Shown here: positions 1-5,909 of the stretch, in pieces
How the letters are laid out: each line of letters begins with the position of its first letter
Position numbering within the stretch: position 1 is the stretch's first letter
Assembly: GCA_946478765.1 (NCBI GenBank)
Contig: CAMLDH010000242.1
Span: forward strand, 1-6,068
Source of the DNA: an uncultured Oxalobacteraceae bacterium
GTDB taxonomy: Bacteria > Pseudomonadota > Gammaproteobacteria > Burkholderiales > Burkholderiaceae
DNA length: 6,068 bases
Direction: 5' to 3'
Translations under genes and position numbers: made by a program
Notes under the pieces: model-generated
What the model was told of the DNA's origin: nothing
Databases searched by the model: none
The model's input: the letters and a program-made list of their open reading frames with translations, nothing else

Positions 1-2
1 AT

Positions 3-779
3 GGACGCGTGTACACCACCGGCGACGCGCATCAAAAATTTTCTTTGCAAAGCGTCACCAAACTGTTCGCGCTGGCCCTCGCATTCTCGCGCGAGGGCGA
101 TGCGATCTGGCGCCGTGTCGGCCGGGAACCGTCCGGCAATCCATTCAACTCATTGTCGCAACTGGAATACGAACACGGCATTCCGCGCAATCCCTTCATC
201 AATGCCGGCGCATTGGTGATCACCGATATTCTGGCGTCGCGTTACGTGCAGGCGGATATCGCGCTGCTGCAGTTTCTGCGCAGGCTGGCCGATGAGCCGG
301 AGCTCGACTTCGACTGCACGGTCGCGATATCGGAGCGCCAGACCGCGCATCGCAATTATGCGATCGCGCATCTGATGAAGGACTTCGGCAATCTGCACAA
401 TGCGGTCGATACCGTGCTCGACTGCTATTGCCGTCAATGCTCGATCACGATGAATTGCGTCGAGCTCGCCAGGGCGGCCAGCTTTCTCGCCCACCACGGC
501 AGCATTCCGTGGAGCCACGAGCGCATACTGGATGCCAGTTCGACCAAGCGCCTGAATGCATTGATGCTGACGTGCGGCACCTATGATGCGGCGGGCGACT
601 TTGCCTACCGGGTCGGACTGCCGGCCAAGAGCGGTGTCGGCGGCGGCATAGTCGCGATCATTCCGGGCGATCTGGCGGTGGCCGTGTGGTCGCCAGGACT
701 GGACGCGACCGGCAATTCGCTCGCCGGTTCGATGGCGCTGGAGCGCTTCACGACGCTGACTGCGCGCTCGATTTTTTGA
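3..779 (+). CDS. glsA: Glutaminase (GlsA family), 5'-truncated by window edge
   Basis: Hydrolyses L-glutamine to glutamate and ammonia in the cytoplasm; it belongs to the serine-dependent beta-lactamase-like glutaminases. The frame is open from the left edge, so the true start lies outside. About 50 N-terminal residues are missing against a family length near 305-310. Counting from the in-frame GTG at 9, the catalytic dyad is Ser15-x-x-Lys18 (SVTK). The other substrate-contacting positions of E. coli GlsA are all present: Asn65 (PFINAGAL), Glu109, Asn116, Tyr140 (DCYCRQCS), Tyr192 (GTYD) and Val210 (SGVGGG). The signature EPSGNPFNS is at 40-48. The C-terminus (TARSIF, stop TGA) is complete as in homologues, so the visible part looks intact and functional. 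The GTG at 9 is inside the conserved domain and is not the start. The last codons form one arm of an inverted repeat with 901-928. Confidence 0.95.
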   Translation, partial: GRVYTTGDAHQKFSLQSVTKLFALALAFSREGDAIWRRVGREPSGNPFNSLSQLEYEHGIPRNPFINAGALVITDILASRYVQADIALLQFLRRLADEPELDFDCTVAISERQTAHRNYAIAHLMKDFGNLHNAVDTVLDCYCRQCSITMNCVELARAASFLAHHGSIPWSHERILDASSTKRLNALMLTCGTYDAAGDFAYRVGLPAKSGVGGGIVAIIPGDLAVAVWSPGLDATGNSLAGSMALERFTTLTARSIF

Positions 780-928
780 CAGGGATTCTGTTACTGCAGC
801 GATTGCGTGCATTGTGTATCGTGCCGCTATCCAACGCACACTGGCAGGTACGCAAAAATTTTTTGAAGTAGTGCAGGCCTCTGTGCCTGCACTACTGACA
901 TGTCAAAAAATCGAGCGTGCGGTCCGCG
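754..928. repeat. Inverted repeat linking the glsA 3' end to the downstream spacer
   Basis: Arm 765-781 is the exact reverse complement of 901-917 (17 of 17). The match continues as 754-764 against 918-928 at 8 of 11, giving 25 of 28 in total. The left arm is the coding end and stop codon of glsA. Read on the minus strand, the right arm would end in the same Thr-Ala-Arg-Ser-Ile-Phe-stop; two of the three mismatches fall at third codon positions. Upstream of that, the minus-strand frame shows no glutaminase motifs. A third block, 859-866 (TTTTTTGA), can also pair with 903-910, so two alternative pairings compete for the same A-run. The arms could form a long-range RNA stem at the end of the glsA transcript, or reflect an inverted duplication. 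Function is unknown. Confidence 0.6.
867..896. terminator. Perfect 12-bp hairpin, candidate bidirectional terminator
   Basis: Positions 867-878 pair perfectly with 885-896 around a 6-nt loop (CTCTGT), 87 bp after the glsA stop. The hairpin is preceded by A5T6 (854-864). On the plus strand it is followed by the 10-bp palindrome TGACATGTCA (896-905) and an A-run, not a U-run, so it is not a canonical intrinsic terminator for glsA. On the minus strand the stem is followed by a few bases, an A-run and then five T residues, which is also imperfect. The stem can be extended by 859-866/903-910 across a 6-nt bulge. The structure is directly visible; the terminator role is inferred from its place between two genes. 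Confidence 0.45.
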
Positions 929-940
929 CAAAGTTACTGC

Positions 941-955
941 TGGCGCAACGCGCCA
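941..955. repeat. Short inverted repeat TGGCGC-aac-GCGCCA upstream of the cupin
   Basis: A perfect 6-bp inverted repeat with a 3-nt centre lies 68 bp upstream of the cupin ATG. It could be an operator-like site or a small hairpin, but in G+C-rich DNA a repeat of this size is expected by chance fairly often. No clear -35/-10 pair was found near it. Otherwise the spacer 780-1022 holds only the repeats listed here and no supportable gene. Confidence 0.2.
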
Positions 956-1008
956 CACCGTCGGACGCGGCGGCGTGCTGCTGGGAATGCGGATGTTTCG
1001 GTCCATGC

Positions 1009-1013
1009 AGGAG
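1009..1013 (+). promoter_or_regulatory. Ribosome-binding site (AGGAG) fixing the cupin start at 1023
   Basis: AGGAG ends 9 nt before the ATG at 1023. This site identifies the original start of the cupin gene. The internal candidate starts after the stop (GTG 1119, ATG 1125) have no comparable sequence upstream. The site therefore supports reading 1023-1319 as a single former gene interrupted by TGA. Confidence 0.7.
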
Positions 1014-1022
1014 TAACAAATT

Positions 1023-1319
1023 ATGCAAAAAATCGATTTAATTAAAACCGCGAACGCGCTTCCTCATTCATGACGTTCCCATATCGTCGGTGCAGTCGGC
1101 CCGGCCCGTCTAAAGCTCGTGCGCATGGACGCTTTGCAGTATGCAGAGGAAGTGCATGAGCACAATGAGGCGCTCGTGGTTATCGACGGCAAAATGGAAC
1201 TCATCCTCGCCGGCAGACAGCGAACCGTCACGGCCGGCGAGCTGATCATGGTGGCAGCGCGCACACCGCATTCCATTGCCGCCGGCAGCTACGGCACGCT
1301 GCTCATCGTCGACCTTTGA
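1023..1319 (+). pseudogene. Small cupin-domain protein, interrupted by an in-frame TGA
   Basis: From the ATG at 1023, behind a good AGGAG site, one frame runs to the TGA at 1317-1319 (98 codons) with a single in-frame TGA at 1071-1073 (codon 17). The context is ALPHS-stop-RSHIVGAVGPARLK. From my memory of related small cupins, a Trp (TGG) is expected there, so one G-to-A change would explain it. After the stop the single RmlC-like cupin fold is intact. Motif 1 is VHEHNEALVVIDGKMEL. Motif 2 is GELIMVAARTPHSI, with the usual Pro-x-Gly reduced to Ala-Ala-Arg. The open part is 1119-1319 from GTG, or 1125 from ATG, but neither start has a ribosome-binding site, and restarting there would lose about 32 residues including the first strands. 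Substrate is unknown; such one-domain cupins often bind a metal through the His/Glu residues. Its end is 41 bp from the end of the convergent PBP gene. A sequencing error or readthrough cannot be excluded. Confidence 0.75.
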
Positions 1320-1360
1320 TGCTCGCTCAGAGCGGCTGAAGAAACGCCGTCAAGCTTGCG

Positions 1361-3868
1361 TCAATGTATCCACATCAGCCTGTCACTTGCGTCGCCATCG
1401 GTGCGCGGCAGGACGCGCTCGTCCGATCCGGCGCCGGACTCTCCTTCATACTGCGTACCGTTGCCGCCGCTTGATTCAATGCGCGCACCGGTCTCCGGAT
1501 CGCGGCCCATTCCGCGCAGGATGCGGCCAAGCTCATTCGATGTCATTGCCCTGCGGCTGTCGCCGCTCGCGCCGCCGATGCGGCTGCGCCCATCGTCCAT
1601 CGGCGCTTTCGCATCCGCCATCAAGGGCGTCCTGGCCGGCCTTGGAAACTGCGCTTTCCCATCGATTAATTTCGCTTTCAATGCATCGCGAAAAAAATCG
1701 CCGACAACCAGCAGCGCGTTGTGTCCGCCCTGCCCCCAGTAATCGCTGCGCATCGTGACGCGCGCATCATTGAATCCCACCCACGCGCCGGCAACGAGAT
1801 TGGGGTGCATCAGGATGAACCAGCCGTCCGTATTGCTTTGCGTGGTCCCGGTCTTGCCGGCGACATCGGCCACGATGCCGAATTGCGTTTTGACCGCCTG
1901 CCCGGTGCCGCGGCTGACGACGCCGCGCATCATGTCGATCAATTCGACCGCCGTCATTGCCGACAGTGCGCGCTGGCTTGGTTGAGCGCCGAACTCGGCC
2001 AGCACGTTTCCATGCCGGTCCGTGATGCGTTTGATGAACACCGGCTTGCGGTACTCGCCCGATTGGGCAATCGTCGCATACGCCGACACCATTTCCAGCA
2101 GGGTCACCGGACTGGTGCCGAGCGACAGCGACGGCACCGCATCGAGCTTGCTCTGGTTGACGCCGAGCGCGCGCGCCAGATCGACGATGCGCGGCAGGCC
2201 GATATCCTGCATGACTTGTGCGGTGATGGTGTTTTTCGAGTAGATCAGCCCCTCGCGCAAGGTCATCCTGCGTCCGCTGGCGCCCGACATGTCGGTCGGC
2301 CGCCACACGCTGCCGTCGGTCGAACGGATATTGACCGATATATCGCGATACGATTGCGTCGGGCTGACGCCGTCTTCCAATGCCGCGCCGTACACGATGG
2401 GCTTGAAGGTGGAGCCGGGCTGGCGCGCCGCTTGCGCGACGTGATCGAACTGGTCACGCGCGAAATCGCGGCTGCCGACCCACGCCTTGACTTCGCCGTT
2501 CGACGGATCGATTGCCACGAAGCCGGATTCCAGCCGGGTTTTGCTCGCCCGCAAGCGCGCGATGAAATCCGTATCTTCTTTCAGCTTCGCAATGACGCCA
2601 GCCTCGGACCCGTGCGCATCGACCGCCTTTCTGAATTCGGGCGTGTCGCGAATGAAAGTGTCGGTCAGCCCTCGATTGGCATTCCAGAAATGACGGAACG
2701 GTTCTATGTTCCCGCGCAGCGCGGTGTAAGGGGCGGGCGCTCTGGATAGCAGCTCGTCCGATTGCTGCCCCCACTCCACATCGGCGATGTCCTGCAAGAC
2801 CGCCGATTGCCGCTCGACCGCACGCGTCGCGGCTTCCTGCAATGCCGGGTCGATCGTGGTTTCAATGATCAAGCCGTCGGAAAACAGGTCGACATCATGC
2901 CCCTCCGCCCATTCGTTCAACCACTTGCGCGCATACACCACGAAATGCAATGCCGATCCATCCTGCTGTTCCTGCTGACGGCTGAAGCGCACTTGCAATG
3001 CCTGCGTGCGCAGCGTCTGAAATTCCTTTTCAGACAATTTCTGATGTTTCACCATTTGCGCCAGCACCACGTTGCGCCGCTTGCGCGCACGCTCGGGATT
3101 GACCACCGGGTTGTAGTAATGCGTGCCCTTGAGCATGCCCACCAGCGTCGCGCTCTCCAGCAGATCGAGTTGCGCGGCGGATTTATCGTAATAGGTGCGC
3201 GCCGCCAGCTCAATGCCGGTGACGTTATAGAGAAAAGGCACGGAATTGAGATAGGTTTCGAGAATCTGGTCTTTCGAATAGGCGCGTTCAATCTTGATCG
3301 CCGTCAGCATTTCTTTCAACTTGCGGCTGACGGTCCGCGAGCGGCCGATTTCTTCCGGAAACATATTGCGCGCAAGCTGTTGGGTGATGGTGGAACCGCC
3401 CTGCGCATCGCCGCCCGCCGTATGAAAAATCGCGCCCAATGTCCGTCCGACATCGATGCCATGATGTTGGTAAAAGCGATGATCTTCGGTTGCGACAAGC
3501 GCCTCGATCACGTGCCGCGATATGCGATCGAGGCCAACCCATTCCTGCTGTACTTGCTTGAAGGTAGCGAGTTGCCGGCCATCGGCCGACAGCAGCACAC
3601 TCGGCCGCGCCCTGCGTGCTTGCTGCAGATCGCCGATGTCGGGCGTATCGGGAATCAGGTAGGCCAGATAGGCGAGAAACGGCAGAACCACTACGGCAAC
3701 GGCCCATCCCGAGACGCGCAGCACGCAGCGCGCAATTTTTCGCGCCAGGACGGTGCCCTGTTTCAACTTGTTCAGAATGAATAAAACGGATTGCGAGGAA
3801 AATTGCTGCGGGCTGTCGTTCACGGGCAAACTTTCTTTTTGTTTGATTTGATGAATTTGACAAGACAT
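1361..3868 (-). CDS. Class A penicillin-binding protein (bifunctional transglycosylase/transpeptidase, PBP1A-like)
   Basis: Polymerises glycan strands from lipid II and cross-links the stem peptides; it is anchored in the inner membrane and works in the periplasm. Of 835 residues, 1-52 are a basic cytoplasmic tail and about 53-72 form one membrane segment. The GT51 transglycosylase domain is at about 90-275: catalytic Glu128 in EDHRFYQHHG, then GGSTITQQLARN (158-168) and the RKLKE...IERAYSKDQILETYLN block (182-208). The transpeptidase domain is at about 448-735, with STFK (nucleophile Ser486, Lys489), SKN (544-546) and KTGT (672-675). About 95 residues (350-445) separate the DPALQ segment from the start of the transpeptidase core. 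The C-terminal tail (about 740-835) is Gly/Asp/Arg-rich and matches no domain I know. The ATG at 3868 has only a weak upstream purine stretch; a GTG at 3823 (residue 16) is a possible alternative. No clear terminator lies in the 41 bp before the convergent cupin. It could be named PBP1A or 1C; I do not assign a symbol. Confidence 0.93.
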   Translation of the reverse strand: MSCQIHQIKQKESLPVNDSPQQFSSQSVLFILNKLKQGTVLARKIARCVLRVSGWAVAVVVLPFLAYLAYLIPDTPDIGDLQQARRARPSVLLSADGRQLATFKQVQQEWVGLDRISRHVIEALVATEDHRFYQHHGIDVGRTLGAIFHTAGGDAQGGSTITQQLARNMFPEEIGRSRTVSRKLKEMLTAIKIERAYSKDQILETYLNSVPFLYNVTGIELAARTYYDKSAAQLDLLESATLVGMLKGTHYYNPVVNPERARKRRNVVLAQMVKHQKLSEKEFQTLRTQALQVRFSRQQEQQDGSALHFVVYARKWLNEWAEGHDVDLFSDGLIIETTIDPALQEAATRAVERQSAVLQDIADVEWGQQSDELLSRAPAPYTALRGNIEPFRHFWNANRGLTDTFIRDTPEFRKAVDAHGSEAGVIAKLKEDTDFIARLRASKTRLESGFVAIDPSNGEVKAWVGSRDFARDQFDHVAQAARQPGSTFKPIVYGAALEDGVSPTQSYRDISVNIRSTDGSVWRPTDMSGASGRRMTLREGLIYSKNTITAQVMQDIGLPRIVDLARALGVNQSKLDAVPSLSLGTSPVTLLEMVSAYATIAQSGEYRKPVFIKRITDRHGNVLAEFGAQPSQRALSAMTAVELIDMMRGVVSRGTGQAVKTQFGIVADVAGKTGTTQSNTDGWFILMHPNLVAGAWVGFNDARVTMRSDYWGQGGHNALLVVGDFFRDALKAKLIDGKAQFPRPARTPLMADAKAPMDDGRSRIGGASGDSRRAMTSNELGRILRGMGRDPETGARIESSGGNGTQYEGESGAGSDERVLPRTDGDASDRLMWIH

Positions 3869-3878
3869 GCGACTTTTG

Positions 3879-3965
3879 GTTTTATCAAGCTTGCCGGTGC
3901 GGTAACATGCCGCTACTGATTTCTGTCAAATAAGCACGTGTAATCCGCAGCGCTTGTTTTATCAA
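3879..3965. repeat. 10-bp direct repeat GTTTTATCAA in the divergent intergenic region
   Basis: GTTTTATCAA occurs at 3879-3888 and again at 3956-3965, 77 bp apart, between the divergent PBP and lipoprotein genes. The copies bracket the candidate PBP promoter, which would suit a shared regulator. Two copies of an A+T-rich 10-mer in 150 bp could also be chance. Confidence 0.25.
3902..3929 (-). promoter_or_regulatory. Candidate sigma-70 promoter for the PBP gene
   Basis: On the minus strand a perfect -35 box TTGACA (3929-3924) is followed after 16 bp by TGTTAC (3907-3902), which matches the -10 consensus at 3 of 6 positions. Transcription would start near 3895, giving a leader of about 27 nt before the ATG at 3868. 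The -35 is convincing, the -10 is weak, and the assignment is by eye only. No equally good promoter was seen for the divergent lipoprotein gene. Confidence 0.35.
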
Positions 3966-3972
3966 TCCATCA

Positions 3973-3987
3973 TCCCCGAGCAGGGGA
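3973..3987 (+). other. Small hairpin and Shine-Dalgarno-like AGGGGAG in the lipoprotein leader
   Basis: TCCCC (3973-3977) pairs with GGGGA (3983-3987) around a 5-nt loop. The right arm lies in AGGGGAG (3982-3988), which resembles a ribosome-binding site. That site is well placed for an ATG at 3991, which is out of frame with the lipoprotein, and it is about 30 nt from the lipoprotein ATG at 4019. The stem would hide the site. Any regulatory role is inference. Confidence 0.3.
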
Positions 3988-4018
3988 GCGATGCAGATCC
4001 CAACGGCAAATATCCAAC

Positions 4019-4573
4019 ATGCAAAAATTTTCTCTCTATTCTTCATGCAGACTGGCAAGCATTGCCCTTGCACTGACTCTGACGGCCTGCACCCCGAAAT
4101 ACGACTGGCGCGAAGTGCATGGCGCCGGCGTGCCGTTCGCGGTGGTGATGCCGGCCAAACCCGCGACTTACGCGCGGCCCGTCAATCTCGATGGTGTGCA
4201 GGTCACGATGACGATGACGGCGGCCGAGGTCGACGATGTGACGTTCGCGGTCGGCACCGCCGAATTGCCGGATGCCGCGCATGCCCTCGCCGCACTGAAT
4301 GCGATGAAAACCGCGTTGGTGAAAAATATCGGCGGCACGATAAACAGTGAAAAATCGTCCGCGCTGGCGCAATCGTCCGGCGCGGCCGCCAGCCAGATCG
4401 ATATCGAAGCAAGCGGTGCGCCGGGCGGCAACACCGGCGGCCAGCCGCGACGTCTGGTGGCGCGCTTCGTCGCGATCGATAAACGGATTTATCAGGCAGT
4501 GGTGGTCGGCCGCGAAAAAGCGGTAACGCGCGACGCCGTCGATACCTTCCTTACGTCATTCAAGCCGGCCTGA
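4019..4573 (+). CDS. Putative outer-membrane lipoprotein of unknown function
   Basis: The 184-residue product has a lipoprotein signal peptide: a short basic n-region with Lys3 and Arg11, a hydrophobic stretch 12-22, and the lipobox Leu21-Thr-Ala-Cys24. The +2 residue is Thr, not Asp, so Lol sorting to the outer membrane is expected. The mature part starts TPKYDWRE and carries a FAVxxPAKPxxYARPVNL-like segment followed by TMTAAEVDDVTFAVGTAELPD. The C-terminal part (YQAVVVGREKA...VDTFLTSFKPA) ends like several small envelope proteins that close with an SFK helix. It resembles conserved hypothetical lipoproteins of Burkholderiales from memory; I know no function. The start at 4019 is forced by the signal peptide, yet no good ribosome-binding site lies 5-10 nt upstream. 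It is divergent from the PBP gene, and a role near the cell wall is only suggested by that. Confidence 0.82.
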   Translation: MQKFSLYSSCRLASIALALTLTACTPKYDWREVHGAGVPFAVVMPAKPATYARPVNLDGVQVTMTMTAAEVDDVTFAVGTAELPDAAHALAALNAMKTALVKNIGGTINSEKSSALAQSSGAAASQIDIEASGAPGGNTGGQPRRLVARFVAIDKRIYQAVVVGREKAVTRDAVDTFLTSFKPA

Positions 4574-4595
4574 ATAGCGGGAACGGCGCGCCTAA

Positions 4596-4625
4596 CGCCA
4601 ATGCGCGCTAGCTTGCGCATCGGCG
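4596..4625. terminator. Hairpin after the lipoprotein gene, candidate terminator
   Basis: ATGCGC (4601-4606) pairs with GCGCAT (4615-4620), and CGCC (4596-4599) with GGCG (4622-4625), separated by one A/C mismatch, around an 8-nt loop. It starts 23 nt after the lipoprotein stop. No U-run follows, so if it ends transcription it is not a textbook intrinsic terminator. The rest of the spacer to 4701 shows no promoter I can defend. Confidence 0.4.
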
Positions 4626-4701
4626 GCATGCTATGGTTTGATTAGCCTGCATGGCAGTAGTCAAGCGATGCAGATTCGATTTTTAAACGTATGGAGGCGC
4701 T

Positions 4702-5046
4702 ATGTTAGTCACGTTTAAATCCAAAGCCGCCGCAGAAGTATTGATGTACGAGGAACATGCAAAGCGCATCCTCGACCTGCTCCATAAAGACGTCAAACGC
4801 GGCGTCATTACCTCGGCAGAAACAGCCAATGCCATTGCGACTCTGAATGCCGAAATTGCCGAGAGCAAAATGCATCCGGCGTCGGAAGAAGTGCAACGCG
4901 ACGTGGTGGCGCACCATGGCGCAAACGGCGACGACAACGAGCATGAGCCGGTCGAATTCGTCAGCTTCGCCACGCGCGTCTATCCGCTGCTGGAAATGCT
5001 GCGCGCCGCACATCGCAGCGGCAACGACGTCATGTGGGGCGTTTGA
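4702..5046 (+). CDS. DUF1840 family protein
   Basis: The 114-residue product matches, from memory, the DUF1840 family common in Betaproteobacteria; its function is unknown. It opens with MLVTFKSKAAAEVLMYEEHA and continues with a charged helical segment (KRILDLLHKDVKRGVIT, 22-38) and AEIAESKMHP (50-59). It ends with FATRVYPLLEMLRAA and a terminal WGV. The acidic linker at about 70-88 (HHGANGDDNEHEPVE) probably separates two helical parts. There is no signal peptide or membrane segment, so it should be cytosolic. The start is supported by GGAGG (4693-4697), though the spacing is a short 4 nt. The stop TGA shares its A with the ATG of the hydrolase (TGATG), which suggests one operon with coupled translation. 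Length is normal and the frame is intact. Confidence 0.88.
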   Translation: MLVTFKSKAAAEVLMYEEHAKRILDLLHKDVKRGVITSAETANAIATLNAEIAESKMHPASEEVQRDVVAHHGANGDDNEHEPVEFVSFATRVYPLLEMLRAAHRSGNDVMWGV

Positions 5047-5909
5047 TGCGCATGCCGCATGCGCGCACATTGCCAGCCGACGACGGCAGTGCGCTGTTTG
5101 TCATCGATTGGCCGGCCGATCCGGCCCGGGAAGTTCGCGGCGGCATTGTACTGATGCACGGCCTGGGCGAACATTGCGGCCGCTATGCGCATGTGGCGCG
5201 CTTTTTCAACGACTGCGGCTGGTCGGTGCGCGGCTATGACCATCGCGGGCATGGCCGCTCCGGCGGCGCGCGCGGCGACGTACCGAAGGACGACGCGATT
5301 GTGCGCGATGCGAAAACCGTCGTCGACGATTTTGCGCGGCAGTTCGACGCGCCGCCGCTGTTGCTGGGTCACAGCATGGGCGGCCTGTTCGCGGCACGCT
5401 TTGCGACCGCTAAATTGTCGCCGCTGCGCGGCCTGATTCTGTCATCGCCGGCGCTGGCGGTGCCGATGACGGGAATCCAGAAACTGCTGCTGAAGATAAT
5501 GACCGCCGTCGCGCCGGGCATGGGCGTATCGAACGGCTTGAACATCCGCTACTTGTCGCACGATCCGGCAGTCGTCGCGGCCTACGCCAAGGATCCATTG
5601 GTGCATCCGAAGATCAGCGCCAGACTCTTGAACGGCATGCTCGATGCGATCGCCTTTTCCCATGCGCATGCAGCGACGCTGGCGATTCCGACCCTGATGC
5701 TCATCGCCGGTGACGATCATCTGGTGGATGCCTGCGGCAGCAAGGCGTTCTTTGCAAAACTCGCGCCTGGCATCGGCGCCCTGCACGTCTACGAACATTT
5801 TTATCACGAAATTTTCAACGAAATCGATGCGCATTGCGTATTCGACGACGTGCGTGCGTGGCTGACTGTCCATCATTGGACCGCAGCGGCTGAACCCCTC
5901 CGCCAATAA
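5046..5909 (+). CDS. Alpha/beta hydrolase, monoacylglycerol lipase / lysophospholipase-like
   Basis: Probably a serine esterase acting on monoacylglycerols, lysophospholipids or similar esters (Hydrolase_4 / S33-like group). Of 287 residues, MHGLGEHCGRY (37-47) is the oxyanion-hole segment, YDHRGHGRSGG (64-74) is the usual following motif, and GHSMGG (108-113) carries the nucleophile Ser110. Asp224 in GDDHLVD (222-228) and His254 in YHEIFNE (253-259) complete the triad. The cap region lies between about 135 and 205. There is no signal peptide, so a cytosolic enzyme is likely. I chose the ATG at 5046 because it overlaps the DUF1840 stop as TGATG and has a GGGG tract about 7 nt upstream; GTG 5034 and ATG 5052 are alternatives. 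The stop TAA (5907-5909) touches the first base of a palindromic repeat element. The true substrate cannot be read from sequence. Confidence 0.92.
   Translation: MRMPHARTLPADDGSALFVIDWPADPAREVRGGIVLMHGLGEHCGRYAHVARFFNDCGWSVRGYDHRGHGRSGGARGDVPKDDAIVRDAKTVVDDFARQFDAPPLLLGHSMGGLFAARFATAKLSPLRGLILSSPALAVPMTGIQKLLLKIMTAVAPGMGVSNGLNIRYLSHDPAVVAAYAKDPLVHPKISARLLNGMLDAIAFSHAHAATLAIPTLMLIAGDDHLVDACGSKAFFAKLAPGIGALHVYEHFYHEIFNEIDAHCVFDDVRAWLTVHHWTAAAEPLRQ

Noticed and set aside
867..896. Hairpin as an integron attC site or CRISPR repeat
   Set aside because: It lacks the conserved core sites of attC and occurs only once in the window, so no array exists.
814..1041. 75-codon frame with a Cys-rich end (CCWECGCFGPC) in the spacer after glsA
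   Set aside because: It has no ribosome-binding site, runs through the hairpin and repeat arms, and overlaps the cupin start. The cysteines come from a G+C-rich stretch read in one frame.
1071..1073. TGA as a selenocysteine codon
   Set aside because: The position fits a structural Trp and not a redox Cys, and no SECIS-like stem was evident directly after it.
1721..3784. Two long plus-strand open frames (about 340 codons each) opposite the PBP gene
   Set aside because: They lie antisense to a gene with unmistakable catalytic motifs. Their products are His/Arg-rich with no domain sense, as expected for shadow frames in G+C-rich DNA.
3991..4350. 119-codon frame starting at ATG 3991 behind AGGGGAG
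   Set aside because: It overlaps the lipoprotein gene out of frame. The lipoprotein frame has a proper signal peptide and lipobox, whereas this one is Arg-rich and patternless.
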